From: Bacteroidota bacterium
GTDB taxonomy: Bacteria > Bacteroidota > Bacteroidia > Chitinophagales > Chitinophagaceae
Reading direction: 5' to 3'
DNA: 64,000 nt
Assembly: GCA_947452905.1 (NCBI GenBank)
Contig: CANGEP010000002.1
Coordinates: forward strand, 248,001 to 312,000
Within the stretch, counting starts at the first letter, position 1; every line of letters begins with the position of its first letter. Shown piece after piece: positions 49,638 to 59,575 of this stretch. The notes under the pieces are model-generated. The model worked only from the letters and a program-made list of their open reading frames with translations, searched no databases and was not told where the DNA came from. Both the position numbers and the translations under genes were made by a program.

Positions 49638-50978
49638 TTGGCAAAAAAACTAGTCATATTAGGGGCAGGCGAGAGTGGAATAGGCGCTGCTTTATTAGCA
49701 AAACAAAAAGGCTATGAAGTGTTTGTGTCTGATGCTAGTGCGATTAAGCCTAACTATCAAAAGGAATTGGAAGAGGCGTCTATTGAATTTGAATCTGGTT
49801 CACATAGTGTAGAAAGAATTTTAGCAGCGGATGAAGTAATGAAAAGCCCTGGAATTCCTGATAAAAATGAATTAGTTAAACAAATTCGTGCCAAAGGTAT
49901 TCCAGTAGTCAGTGAAATTGAATTTGGTTACCGATATAAAGGAAATAGTAAAATTGCTGCTATTACAGGGAGCAATGGAAAAACAACTACTACTTCCCTT
50001 TTATTCCATATCTGTCAATTGGCAGAGCAAGATGTCGCGATGGTGGGTAATATTGGTTTTTCTTTTGCCCGTCAGATTGCGCAGGATCCTAAATCATTGT
50101 ATGTGATTGAAGTAAGCTCTTTCCAATTAGATGATATAAAATATTTTAAGCCAGATATAGCAATACTATTAAATATAACCGAAGATCATTTAGATAGATA
50201 CAATTACGAATTTGAAAGATATGTGAAGAGTAAGTTTAGAATCATTGAAAATCAAACTGCCAATGATTATTTTATTTACTGCATCGATGACGAGGTGATT
50301 GTTAAACAATTAGAACTACTAACTACCAATACTAACCCACTACCATTTTCTATGAAACAAGAAGTAAAAAAAGGAGGCTACATCAAAAACGATCAAATGA
50401 TGTTAAAAATCCAAGAAGAAAGAGTTACAATGAGCATTTATGATTTTGCTTTAAAAGGAAAGCATAATGCCTATAACACAATGGCTGCAAGTATTGCAGC
50501 AAGTACACTCGGCATTCGAAAAGAAAAAATTAGAGAAGCCGTAAGTAACTTTCACAACCTAGAACACAGAATGGAATTTGTAGCTACAGTTCGTGGCGTG
50601 GATTTTATTAATGACAGTAAAGCCACTAATGTAAACAGTACCTGGTATGCTTTAGAGAGTATGCAAAAAAAGACGGTACTTGTAATTGGTGGTGTAGACA
50701 AAGGAAACGATTACAGTTTGATTGCAGATTTAGTAAAAGAAAAAGTAAAAGCCATTGTATGCATGGGTACTGATAATGCAAAAATTATGGAATTTTTTAA
50801 AGATTTAGTGCCTGTAATAGTAGAGGCAGATAGTGCTAAAAAAGCAGTTACAGCTTCTTTTAAATTAGCAGAAAAAGGGGATGTTGTTTTATTAAGTCCC
50901 GCTTGTGCAAGTTTCGATTTATTTAAAAACTATGAAGATAGAGGCCGTCAATTTAAAGAGTCTGTTAAAGAATTATAA
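49638..50978 (+). CDS. murD: UDP-N-acetylmuramoylalanine--D-glutamate ligase
   Basis: About 446 residues. A Rossmann-like N-terminus (KKLVILGAGESGIGAALLAKQKG) binds the UDP substrate, ATP site ITGSNGKTTTT, and the C-terminal domain contains INDSKATN and LLSPACASFD. I place the start at TTG 49638, two nt after the mraY stop; it gives the family-typical MAKKLVILGAGESG opening. An in-frame ATG at 49578 would add 20 unrelated residues that overlap mraY. Confidence 0.93.
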   Translation: MAKKLVILGAGESGIGAALLAKQKGYEVFVSDASAIKPNYQKELEEASIEFESGSHSVERILAADEVMKSPGIPDKNELVKQIRAKGIPVVSEIEFGYRYKGNSKIAAITGSNGKTTTTSLLFHICQLAEQDVAMVGNIGFSFARQIAQDPKSLYVIEVSSFQLDDIKYFKPDIAILLNITEDHLDRYNYEFERYVKSKFRIIENQTANDYFIYCIDDEVIVKQLELLTTNTNPLPFSMKQEVKKGGYIKNDQMMLKIQEERVTMSIYDFALKGKHNAYNTMAASIAASTLGIRKEKIREAVSNFHNLEHRMEFVATVRGVDFINDSKATNVNSTWYALESMQKKTVLVIGGVDKGNDYSLIADLVKEKVKAIVCMGTDNAKIMEFFKDLVPVIVEADSAKKAVTASFKLAEKGDVVLLSPACASFDLFKNYEDRGRQFKESVKEL

Positions 50979-50980
50979 TC

Positions 50981-52312
50981 ATGTTTAACGAAGCCACAGA
51001 TAAACTTTTTTCACAAATGCCGTCCATCAGCGGCATGAAGGAGCACTTAGACCAAAGGACAAGAGGAGATAAATACATATGGGGGTTAGTCATTGTTTTA
51101 TCTTTAATCTCAATTTTGGTGGTATATAGTGCTACAGGATCTTTGGCGTATAAAATGTATCGAGGCAACACTAGTGTTTATTTATTTAAACAAGTGGTAT
51201 TTACTTTAGTAGGTTTAGTAGTTATATTTGGTTTACACAGAGTTAACTATACTATGTTTTCTCGTATTGCCACAATACTATTTGCTTTATCTATTCCTTT
51301 ACTTATATATACCTTGTTTTTTGGAGCAAAAATTAATGACGGAAGTAGATGGATAAAATTACCCATCATTAATTTAACTATTCAAAGTAGTGATGTGGCA
51401 AAGCTAGCTTTATTCATGTACCTCTCTAAAGTGCTAAGCAAAAAACAAGAAGTAATAAAAGATTTTAAAAAAGGATTTTTACCTGTCATCTGGCCAGTAT
51501 TTGTGATTTGTGCCTTAATTATGCCTGCCAATTTATCTAATGCCTTATTAACAGGAGCTACCTCTTTATTATTAATGTTTATTGGAAGAGTAAGTTTAAA
51601 ACATATTGGCCTAACCATAATGGTAGCCATGATTCCAGTAGTCATAATAATAAGTGTAGCCATGGCTACTCATAAAGCAGGGGTTAGTGCAGCTGAAGGA
51701 AAACCTGAAGTAGCCGAAAAAATGAAAGGTTTTGGTCGCTTTGGAACTTGGGTGAGTAGGGTACAAGATTTCATGTATGCAGGTGATAAGGAAGTGCCTT
51801 ATCAAGTACAACAAGCCAAAATTGCTATTGCTAATGGAGGAATATTTTTTGGATTAGGTCCTGGAAATAGTCGTCAAAGAAACTTTTTACCACAAGCCTA
51901 TAATGACTTTATTTATTCCATTATTATTGAAGAGTATGGTTTGATAGGCGGGGCATTTATTATATTTATTTATCTAGTTTTTTTATTTAGATGTATTCGC
52001 ATTTTTAGAAAATGTCCTTATGCATTTGGTGCATTTTTAGCACTCGGATTAAGCTTTACCTTAATTATTCAGGCTATTGCAAATATGGCCGTGAATGTAA
52101 ATATAGTACCGGTGACAGGGGTAACATTGCCCCTAGTAAGTATGGGGGGGAGCTCCTTTATTTTTACTTGTTGTTCGATTGGGTTGATATTGAGTGTGGC
52201 TAGAAACGTAGAACAATTAGAAGGTAAAGCGCCTACGGAAACTGAAATCGAAATTCCAACTGATAATACGGATAACGAAAAGGAAAATAATGTTACAGGA
52301 GTCATCGCATAA
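50981..52312 (+). CDS. ftsW: Septal peptidoglycan glycosyltransferase FtsW
   Basis: A 443-residue SEDS-family membrane protein with about ten hydrophobic segments and the family blocks INDGSRWIKL and GLGPGNSRQRNFLPQAYNDFIYSIIIEEYGL. It polymerises septal glycan with FtsI. Its charged C-terminus (KAPTETEIEIP...) overlaps the start of murG by 23 nt. Confidence 0.95.
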   Translation: MFNEATDKLFSQMPSISGMKEHLDQRTRGDKYIWGLVIVLSLISILVVYSATGSLAYKMYRGNTSVYLFKQVVFTLVGLVVIFGLHRVNYTMFSRIATILFALSIPLLIYTLFFGAKINDGSRWIKLPIINLTIQSSDVAKLALFMYLSKVLSKKQEVIKDFKKGFLPVIWPVFVICALIMPANLSNALLTGATSLLLMFIGRVSLKHIGLTIMVAMIPVVIIISVAMATHKAGVSAAEGKPEVAEKMKGFGRFGTWVSRVQDFMYAGDKEVPYQVQQAKIAIANGGIFFGLGPGNSRQRNFLPQAYNDFIYSIIIEEYGLIGGAFIIFIYLVFLFRCIRIFRKCPYAFGAFLALGLSFTLIIQAIANMAVNVNIVPVTGVTLPLVSMGGSSFIFTCCSIGLILSVARNVEQLEGKAPTETEIEIPTDNTDNEKENNVTGVIA

Positions 52313-53405
52313 ACAATTACGCATCATCATAGCAGGTGGTGGCACTGGGGGACATATTTTCCCGGCGATTGCTGTAGCGCAAGCCATTCAAAAATTACAA
52401 CCTAATGCAGCTATTTTATTTGTAGGTGCAAGAGGAAAAATGGAGATGGAAAAAGTACCTCAAGCAGGGTACGCCATTAAAGGTTTAACGATTGCAGGTT
52501 TAAATCGATCTAATATGTTAAAAAATATCACACTGCCTTTTAAACTTATCAAAAGTTTTTTTGAAGTGCGTACTATTTTTAATCAATTTAAACCTAATGC
52601 TGTATTTGGTGTAGGAGGCTATTCAAGTTTCCCTGTTTTAAAATTTGCACAAGCTAAAAACATCCCCACTTTTATTCACGAGTCTAATGCATTTGCTGGT
52701 AAAGCCAATATATGGTTGGGCGAAAATGCCACTAAAATATTTACGGGCACCCAAGGGATGGAAAAGTTTTTTCCTGCCAACAAAATTATGGTAACAGGAA
52801 ACCCTATTCGAAAAAATATTACCGAGTCTTCCTACTCTAAAGAGGCAGCTTTATTACAGTTTGGTTTATTACCTGATCGTACAACTATTTTAATAATCGG
52901 TGGAAGCTTGGGTGCTGCTTCTATCAATAATGCTATTCAACAATCATTAACCTGGTTTCATCAATCGGGAGTACAATTGATTTGGCAAACAGGTAAACCC
53001 AAAGCCAAAACCTATGTGCAAGCGGCAAGTGAGTTTAACAATGTTTACGTAAGTAATTTTATAGACAACATGAGTGCTGCTTATACCGCTGCAGACATTA
53101 TAGTGAGCAGGTCTGGAGCTATGGCAGTAGCGGAAATTTGTAATACAGCTAAGGCAGCAGTATTTGTACCTTATCCGCATGCTGCCGAAGATCATCAAAC
53201 ATTTAATGCAAAAAATTTAGTAGATGCAGGTGCAGCGCTAATGGTTAAAGATAGTGAAGTGAATGAGCTTCTATTAACAGTATTACAGAAATTAATAAAT
53301 GACAATAAGTTGGTGTCATCGATGCAAGAAAATATAAAAAACTTTTCTTTGTTAGCTGCTGACGATAAAATTGCTAGTGAAATAATTAATAATATCAAAT
53401 TTTAG
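52290..53405 (+). CDS. murG: Undecaprenyl-PP-MurNAc-pentapeptide GlcNAc transferase
   Basis: A 371-residue family 28 glycosyltransferase that converts lipid I to lipid II on the inner face of the membrane. The N-terminal glycine loop IAGGGTGGHIFPA, HESNAFAGKAN, GGSLGAASIN and C-terminal SRSGAMAVAEI plus PYPHAAEDHQT (UDP-GlcNAc site) are present. The ATG at 52290 lies inside ftsW in another frame. Confidence 0.96.
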   Translation: MLQESSHKQLRIIIAGGGTGGHIFPAIAVAQAIQKLQPNAAILFVGARGKMEMEKVPQAGYAIKGLTIAGLNRSNMLKNITLPFKLIKSFFEVRTIFNQFKPNAVFGVGGYSSFPVLKFAQAKNIPTFIHESNAFAGKANIWLGENATKIFTGTQGMEKFFPANKIMVTGNPIRKNITESSYSKEAALLQFGLLPDRTTILIIGGSLGAASINNAIQQSLTWFHQSGVQLIWQTGKPKAKTYVQAASEFNNVYVSNFIDNMSAAYTAADIIVSRSGAMAVAEICNTAKAAVFVPYPHAAEDHQTFNAKNLVDAGAALMVKDSEVNELLLTVLQKLINDNKLVSSMQENIKNFSLLAADDKIASEIINNIKF

Positions 53406-53416
53406 AAAATTTAAAA

Positions 53417-54778
53417 ATGAATCCATTAACCAATATTAAAAGAATTTATTTTATAGGCATCGGCGGTATTGGTATGAGTGCTTTAGCAAGATATTTTAAT
53501 ACCCAAGGTGTTAGCGTTTCGGGGTATGATAAAACACCTACTACGTTAACAGCAGATTTAGAAAAAGAAGGCATACAGATTCATTTTGATGATAACTTAA
53601 CAAAAATTGATAAAGAAGCTAGCGTTATTGTATATACACCAGCGATACCTGCAGATCATGGCGAATTAAATTATTATCGAGCACATGGCTACACTGTTGT
53701 AAAACGAAGTGATGTGCTTAATTGGATTACGGAGAATGCTTTTACGATTGCGATTGCGGGGACCCATGGCAAAACTACTACTACCTCTATGACGGCTCAT
53801 ATTTTACGTCATTCAGGCTATGGTTGTAATGCATTTTTAGGAGGTATCGCCTCTAATTATGGCACCAACTTTTGGAGTCATGAAAAAAATGTAGTGGTGG
53901 TAGAAGCTGATGAGTATGATAGAAGTTTTTTAAAATTAGCTCCCAATATTGCGGTAGTTACTGCAGTAGATCCAGATCATTTAGATATTTATGGTACAGC
54001 CGAAGAAGTATTAAAAGCTTTTGGTCAGTTTACTGATAAAATTAAAGCGAATGGAATTTTGATTCAAAAATCAGGAACTGATTTTGAAGTGAATCAAACC
54101 AATAAAAAAGTTTTTACTTACGGATATAATAAAGAGGCAGCTTCTTTTCATTCGGCTAACTTAAGAGTAGTGGATGGTTCTTATATTTTTGACGTGGTTT
54201 ATCCTACAGGCGTTATAAAAGATATGGTACTAAATATGGGAGGGTTACACAATGTTGAAAATTCCATTGCCGCTATTGCCATCGCCATCAATTTAGGTAT
54301 TGATGTAAATAAAATTAAAGAGGCGGTAGCTGCATTTAAAGGGGTAAAACGTCGTTTCGAATATAAAGTTAAAACAAGTAGTAAGGTATTAATTGACGAC
54401 TATGCGCATCATCCGGAAGAATTAAACGCATTAATTAGTGGCGTAAGATCCTTATATCCTAACGAGAAAATGGTATTAATTTTTCAGCCCCATTTATATA
54501 GTAGAACACAAGATCAGGCAGCTGGTTTTATTGAAACACTTGATAAGGCAGACGAAGTTATTTTATTGCCTATTTATCCAGCGAGAGAACTTCCCATAGA
54601 AGGTGTAAGTAGTGATATGTTATTGGCTAAAATGAAGATTACTGATAAAAAAATAATGTCTAAAGAGGAGTTGCTAAACTGGGCACATAGCACGAATGAT
54701 AAATTAATTGTGATGGCAGGAGCAGGGGATATAGATGTTTGTATTGGTCAAATTCAAGAAATATTTACAAAAGCATAA
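53417..54778 (+). CDS. murC: UDP-N-acetylmuramate--L-alanine ligase
   Basis: A 453-residue Mur ligase that adds the first amino acid, L-Ala. UDP-MurNAc loop GIGGIGM (14-20), ATP site GTHGKTTTTS, and DDYAHHPEELNA in the C-terminal half. Its stop overlaps the ftsQ start (TAATG). murB and ddl, which often follow murC, are absent here. Confidence 0.97.
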   Translation: MNPLTNIKRIYFIGIGGIGMSALARYFNTQGVSVSGYDKTPTTLTADLEKEGIQIHFDDNLTKIDKEASVIVYTPAIPADHGELNYYRAHGYTVVKRSDVLNWITENAFTIAIAGTHGKTTTTSMTAHILRHSGYGCNAFLGGIASNYGTNFWSHEKNVVVVEADEYDRSFLKLAPNIAVVTAVDPDHLDIYGTAEEVLKAFGQFTDKIKANGILIQKSGTDFEVNQTNKKVFTYGYNKEAASFHSANLRVVDGSYIFDVVYPTGVIKDMVLNMGGLHNVENSIAAIAIAINLGIDVNKIKEAVAAFKGVKRRFEYKVKTSSKVLIDDYAHHPEELNALISGVRSLYPNEKMVLIFQPHLYSRTQDQAAGFIETLDKADEVILLPIYPARELPIEGVSSDMLLAKMKITDKKIMSKEELLNWAHSTNDKLIVMAGAGDIDVCIGQIQEIFTKA

Positions 54779-55875
54779 TGCGAAATTGGAAAGAGATATT
54801 AGGTAAAATATTTTGGAGCTTAGCAGCTACCGGATTAATTGTTTTATTTGTACTTGCATGGCAAGCAAAAACTACTAAAACTTGTAGGGCCATTCAAGTT
54901 GAATTGACAGGGGCTACTACATCTTATTTATTCATGGATGAAAATGAAATACTACATCTCATTAATGAACAAGGCGTAAAAGTAGGTACCCCAATAGGTT
55001 CTGTAAACCTTCAAACACTTGAAAAAAACTTAGCCTCCGCCAAATGGATACAAAAAGCACAACTTTATTTTGACAATCAACAACAATTACAAGTTAAAAT
55101 TGAACAAAGAATTCCAATAGCAAGAATTTTTACAGCTACTCAAAATTCATTTTACATAGATAAAGACGCCCAACGTTTACCTTTGCGTCAATTATCCATC
55201 ATGCGCTTACCCGTTTTTACGGGGTTTCCTTCAGATGCAGAAAAATTATCAAAGCCTGATAGTTCCTTATTAAACGATATTTTACATCTTGCTAAGATTG
55301 TACAAACTGATAGTTTTTTTAATGCACAAATTGCGCAAGTAAATATTGCCTCCAACGGTGACTTTGAACTTATTCCTACATTGGGCGATCATACTGTTTT
55401 ATTAGGCTCAATGGAGCATATAGAAGATAAGCTTAATCGATTATATACTTTTTACAAAAAAGTATGGGTGCCCTCTGGAATTAATGCTTATCAAGTATTG
55501 GACTTGCGATTTTCACCTCAGATTGTGGCCTTAAAAAAAGGAATGCAGCCAATTGTCTATGCACCTGGCACCAAGCTATTAGTAAATGTTAGCGACCCAA
55601 TTGCTGATTCTCTACCTAAAAAAGACACGCTTCAAAAAAAGGACACAGTAGTTGCCCCTAAAATAATTGTGAAGCCTGCACCCACCATTAGTAAAGCATC
55701 AGTTCAAATTTCAACATTACCAAAGAAGGGGAAATTGCGCTCAAAATCTGTTGAAAAATTAACCCCTAAAACAAGCCCAAAGAAAAACAATAAACTGAAC
55801 GATAAAACGTTAATCAATAAGAATAAGACTGCTAAGGCCGAAATGCCTAAAAAGTCGGCTTCCAACAACAACTAA
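54778..55875 (+). CDS. ftsQ: Cell division protein FtsQ
   Basis: About 365 residues: one N-terminal membrane helix (about 12-30), a POTRA-like and beta domain (IQVELTGATTSYLFMDENEIL...; RIPIARIFT...FYIDKDAQRLPL), and a Lys/Pro/Thr-rich low-complexity tail from about 285 to the end, beyond the usual FtsQ length. The start at 54778 overlaps the murC stop. It bridges cytoplasmic and periplasmic divisome parts. Confidence 0.88.
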   Translation: MRNWKEILGKIFWSLAATGLIVLFVLAWQAKTTKTCRAIQVELTGATTSYLFMDENEILHLINEQGVKVGTPIGSVNLQTLEKNLASAKWIQKAQLYFDNQQQLQVKIEQRIPIARIFTATQNSFYIDKDAQRLPLRQLSIMRLPVFTGFPSDAEKLSKPDSSLLNDILHLAKIVQTDSFFNAQIAQVNIASNGDFELIPTLGDHTVLLGSMEHIEDKLNRLYTFYKKVWVPSGINAYQVLDLRFSPQIVALKKGMQPIVYAPGTKLLVNVSDPIADSLPKKDTLQKKDTVVAPKIIVKPAPTISKASVQISTLPKKGKLRSKSVEKLTPKTSPKKNNKLNDKTLINKNKTAKAEMPKKSASNNN

Positions 55876-55894
55876 CAACTAAAAAACATAAAAA

Positions 55895-57292
55895 ATGAGT
55901 CAGCACGATTCACCCATCATTGTGGGTTTAGACATTGGTACAACTAAAATTGCAGCAATTGCTGGTCGTAAAAATGAATTCGGCAAACTTGAAATTTTGG
56001 GATTTGGACGTGCCAATAGCAATGGGGTGCAACATGGTCAGGTGTTAAATATCGATCAAACCATTAAAGCCATACAACAGGCACTTGAAAACTGTCAAAA
56101 AAGCAATCCAGACTTAGATATTAGCGAAGTTTATGTGGGTATTGCTGGTCATCATATTAAGAGTTTACAAACTCGTGGTGACATGGTAAGGCAGGATGCT
56201 GAAAACGAAATTCAAGCTTGGGAAATTGAGCAGTTAATTAATAATCAAAGAAAAACTTTTATCCCTGCTGGTGATCAAATCATTGATGTGATTCCTCAGG
56301 AATTTTATGTTGATAATAACCCAAATGTGAAAGAGCCAGTGGGTGTGAATGGTGTAAAAGTAGGTGCTAATTTCTTAATCTTAACGGGTGACAGAAATGC
56401 CATCAGAAATATTAATCGCTCGGTGGAAAGAAGCGGTTTATCTACTAAAGACTTGGTTTTACAACCTTTGGCTTCTGCAAGTGCAGTTATGAGTGATATA
56501 GATTTAGAGGCGGGAGTTGCCATTTTAGATATTGGAGGGGGAACCAGTGACCTTGCAGTTTTTTATGATGGCATTTTAAAACATACAGCTGTCATACCTT
56601 TTGGTGGAGAAAATATCACGAACGATATTAGAATGGGTTTAGGCGTATTAAAAAGCCAGGCCGAAGCCATGAAAGTGCAGTTTGGTAGTGCCTTATCGGA
56701 TGAAGCAAAAGCCAATGCATTTGTAACCATCCCTGGTTTAAAAGGTATGCCAGCCAAGGAAATTAGCGTTAAAAATTTAGCCGCTATTATCCAAGCAAGA
56801 ATGAGTGAAATTTTGGATTTTGTAACTTATCATTTAAAGCAAGTGGGTTTAGAAACACGCATGTTAAATGGGGGTGTAATTCTTACTGGTGGCGGATCTC
56901 AATTAAAACATTTAATACAGTTAACTGAATATATTACAGGTTTAAATGCAAGAATAGGACTACCTAATGAGCATTTAGCACCTAACCATATTGATGAATT
57001 AAAAAAGCCAATGTACTCTACTTGTATTGGTTTAATCTTAAAAGGATATAACGACTACGAGCAAAACTATAAAGTGTTTGCAGAAACATTTAAGAAAGTA
57101 GAAGTGCCAAAGTCGTTAACTGTTGAGGCGAATGCCTTTACACCAACGGCTCAAAAAACTACTACAAGCGTTGCGCCAGCTACTACTTTAACTGCAGCTC
57201 AAATTGAGAAAAGAAAAAGTAAGTTCTGGGATCGCTTTAAGAATAATTTGATTGAAATCTTTAGCGAAGAAGAAGATAAATTATTACCATAG
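55895..57292 (+). CDS. ftsA: Cell division protein FtsA
   Basis: A 465-residue actin-like ATPase that anchors FtsZ to the membrane. Phosphate loops GLDIGTTKIAA (about 9-19) and DIGGGTSDLAV, an SHS2 1C domain, LTGGGSQLKH, and a C-terminal amphipathic helix KFWDRFKNNLIEIFSEE that should insert into the membrane. The 111 bp before ftsZ contain repeated ACTAAC-like units and no gene. Confidence 0.96.
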   Translation: MSQHDSPIIVGLDIGTTKIAAIAGRKNEFGKLEILGFGRANSNGVQHGQVLNIDQTIKAIQQALENCQKSNPDLDISEVYVGIAGHHIKSLQTRGDMVRQDAENEIQAWEIEQLINNQRKTFIPAGDQIIDVIPQEFYVDNNPNVKEPVGVNGVKVGANFLILTGDRNAIRNINRSVERSGLSTKDLVLQPLASASAVMSDIDLEAGVAILDIGGGTSDLAVFYDGILKHTAVIPFGGENITNDIRMGLGVLKSQAEAMKVQFGSALSDEAKANAFVTIPGLKGMPAKEISVKNLAAIIQARMSEILDFVTYHLKQVGLETRMLNGGVILTGGGSQLKHLIQLTEYITGLNARIGLPNEHLAPNHIDELKKPMYSTCIGLILKGYNDYEQNYKVFAETFKKVEVPKSLTVEANAFTPTAQKTTTSVAPATTLTAAQIEKRKSKFWDRFKNNLIEIFSEEEDKLLP

Positions 57293-57403
57293 TTACCCAC
57301 TTGATGTTTATAAATTCTAACGCATAAAACATTGAAATAAAGTAATTTAGGCCCACTAACAACTAACTAACCCACTACTAACCCATTTAAAAACAAAAAA
57401 CGA

Positions 57404-59425
57404 ATGATTCAATTTGACTTACCCAAGCAAAAATCATCCATCATCAAAGTCTTAGGCGTTGGTGGTGGCGGTAGCAATGCCGTGAATTTCATGTTTCAAC
57501 AAGATATCGAAGGTGTTGATTTTATTATATGTAATACCGATTCTAAAGCAATTGAGCAAAGTGCTGTGCCAAATAAAATTCAATTAGGGCCACATTTAAC
57601 ACAAGGTTTAGGCGCTGGTGCCGATCCTTCTGTGGGTAAATTAGCTACCGAAGAATCTTTAGATGAGATTAAAAAAATATTAGAAGTAAATACCAAAATG
57701 GCCTTTATTACTGTCGGAATGGGCGGTGGTACAGGAACAGGCGGTGCACCTATAATTGCTAAAATCTGTAAAGATTTAGGCATTTTAACAGTGGGTATTG
57801 TAACTACTCCATTTGGTTTTGAAGGTCCTCGTCGTCAAAAACAAGCCGAGGAAGGGATTAATCAGTTAAAACCTTTAGTAGATACTTTATTGGTTATCTC
57901 AAACGATAAATTACGCGTTCAATATGGTAATTTAAAAATGAAAGAGGCTTTCACTAAAGCCGATAATGTATTAGCCACTGCAGCAAAATGTATTACTGAT
58001 GTTATTAATAGCCGTGGTCACATTATTGTTGACTTTGCGGATGTTTGTACCGTAATGAAAAATGGCGGTGTGGCAATTTTAGGCAAAGCCGAAGTAGAAG
58101 GTGAAAATAGAGCACAAAGAGCTATCGAAGAAGCTTTGAACTCGCCCTTATTAAATGACAATGATATTAAAGGAGCAAAATGGATTTTATTAAATATCAA
58201 TAGCGCCGAGGGTGATTTTGAATGTAGCATGGATGAGTTAGAAGAAATTAATAATATTCTAAGATCAAGAACTGGTGAGCATAGTGATGTTATCATGGGA
58301 ATGGGTTATGATCAAAGCTTAGGCGAGAAATTAGGTATTACTTTAATTGCTACAGGCTTTGAACATAAGGATCCATTTAAAAAAGAAGAACCAAAAAAAG
58401 CTGAGGCCCCCGTTGAAGAAAAGATTGTCATGACATTAGTTACTGAAGCTGTTGAAACAAAGGTGGAAGCTGTTTCTCCAACTCCAGTTGCCGAAACTGT
58501 CAATGAGGAGCCTTTAATTGAAGAAGTGAATGACAATCATTTTGTATTGGATCAAACCATCGAAGAGCCAGTACATTTTAGTTTTGAAATAGAGTCGCCA
58601 GCTACAATTGATAATATAGAAACTACACTACCTGTTAATGAAATAGAAACTGATTTATTCATTGACGAAGAAGCTGCTGAACTTGCTGTATTAAGTATTG
58701 AGGCTGAAGCAATGAATGAAGTGCATGATTTAATGCCAACTATGCAAATAGAAGAAGAAGTAATTGTGTCAGAAGTAGCATCCGAATTGACTGCTGAAGT
58801 TTTCGTATCAATGCCAGAGGAGACTGAAGTTTTTGAATTGGATATGAAACCATTAGCTAGTATAGATTATTCTACGGAATTTATTTTAAGCAAGCCAACT
58901 AATATATACGCTACTGAAGAAGAAACTTCTGTTATGGAAGTGGAAACTCCAGAAGTAGAAGAAGAAGTAATTTTTGAAGAAGAATTAGTGGAAGAAGAAA
59001 CTGCTACTGAAATTGTATTTGAAGCAACACCTGTTCAAGAAGTTTTTGAAACCTCTTTTAGAATGGTGGTAGAGCCCGAAGAGCCAACAATGCAATTAGT
59101 GATGAAAGAAGTAGATAATTCAAATGTTCGTCCTAATCATCAAGCTTATGATATGCCTATTGATGATACCGAGGAGCAAAGAAGAAAAGTAGCCGAGCGC
59201 ATACAAAAATTAAGAAATCTTTCTTTCAATATCAATAATGGCGCCGATCCAAATACCGAGTTTGATGCGGTGCCTGCATATGTTAGAAGAAATCTGGATT
59301 TATTTGGAAACACCATGGCTTCGGTAGAAAACTATTATAGTAAGTATACTGTAGAGCAGGATGAAAATAACCAAACACAAATCTCCACCATCAATAGTTT
59401 TTTGGATGGTAAGAAACCAGATTAA
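57404..59425 (+). CDS. ftsZ: Cell division protein FtsZ with long acidic C-terminal linker
   Basis: A 673-residue tubulin homologue that forms the Z ring. The GTPase core (about 1-325) has GVGGGGSNAVN and GGGTGTG (107-113) with NDKL and the T7-loop region. From about 330 to 590 runs an unusually long linker rich in Glu, Val and Thr (about 260 residues). The conserved tail is VPAYVRRNLDLFG followed by a Bacteroidota-type end segment STINSFLDGKKPD. Last gene of the cluster, followed by a hairpin terminator. Confidence 0.96.
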   Translation: MIQFDLPKQKSSIIKVLGVGGGGSNAVNFMFQQDIEGVDFIICNTDSKAIEQSAVPNKIQLGPHLTQGLGAGADPSVGKLATEESLDEIKKILEVNTKMAFITVGMGGGTGTGGAPIIAKICKDLGILTVGIVTTPFGFEGPRRQKQAEEGINQLKPLVDTLLVISNDKLRVQYGNLKMKEAFTKADNVLATAAKCITDVINSRGHIIVDFADVCTVMKNGGVAILGKAEVEGENRAQRAIEEALNSPLLNDNDIKGAKWILLNINSAEGDFECSMDELEEINNILRSRTGEHSDVIMGMGYDQSLGEKLGITLIATGFEHKDPFKKEEPKKAEAPVEEKIVMTLVTEAVETKVEAVSPTPVAETVNEEPLIEEVNDNHFVLDQTIEEPVHFSFEIESPATIDNIETTLPVNEIETDLFIDEEAAELAVLSIEAEAMNEVHDLMPTMQIEEEVIVSEVASELTAEVFVSMPEETEVFELDMKPLASIDYSTEFILSKPTNIYATEEETSVMEVETPEVEEEVIFEEELVEEETATEIVFEATPVQEVFETSFRMVVEPEEPTMQLVMKEVDNSNVRPNHQAYDMPIDDTEEQRRKVAERIQKLRNLSFNINNGADPNTEFDAVPAYVRRNLDLFGNTMASVENYYSKYTVEQDENNQTQISTINSFLDGKKPD

Positions 59426-59458
59426 ACTTGTTTTTTATGGTACAGTTGATTTAGTTGT

Positions 59459-59490
59459 AACCCTCGCCCAAAAGGCGAGGGTTTTGTTTT
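59459..59490 (+). terminator. Probable terminator of the dcw cluster
   Basis: A 10-bp GC-rich stem (59459-59468 with 59474-59483) followed by TTGTTTT, 33 nt after the ftsZ stop. Confidence 0.8.
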
Positions 59491-59571
59491 ACATAGTGAC
59501 TTATGTTTTATTTTAAGTCACTATGTAAAACCTATAATGATTTTAAACCCTCGCCTTTTGGGCGAGGGTTT
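59459..59571. repeat. Nested inverted-repeat structure after ftsZ (terminator-like arms)
   Basis: Three hairpins in 113 bp: 59459-59483 (10-bp stem, CCAAAA-type loop), 59486-59531 (perfect 18-bp stem, 10-nt loop) and 59545-59571 (11-bp stem). The first and third share a 25-nt unit that is the exact reverse complement of each other, so the whole is symmetrical. The first hairpin, followed by TTGTTTT, is a likely terminator of the dcw transcript. Confidence 0.9.
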
Positions 59572-59575
59572 TTGT

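Noticed and set aside
59459..59571. Insertion sequence remnant
   Set aside because: No transposase fragment and no clear target-site duplication; reported only as a repeat structure of unknown origin.
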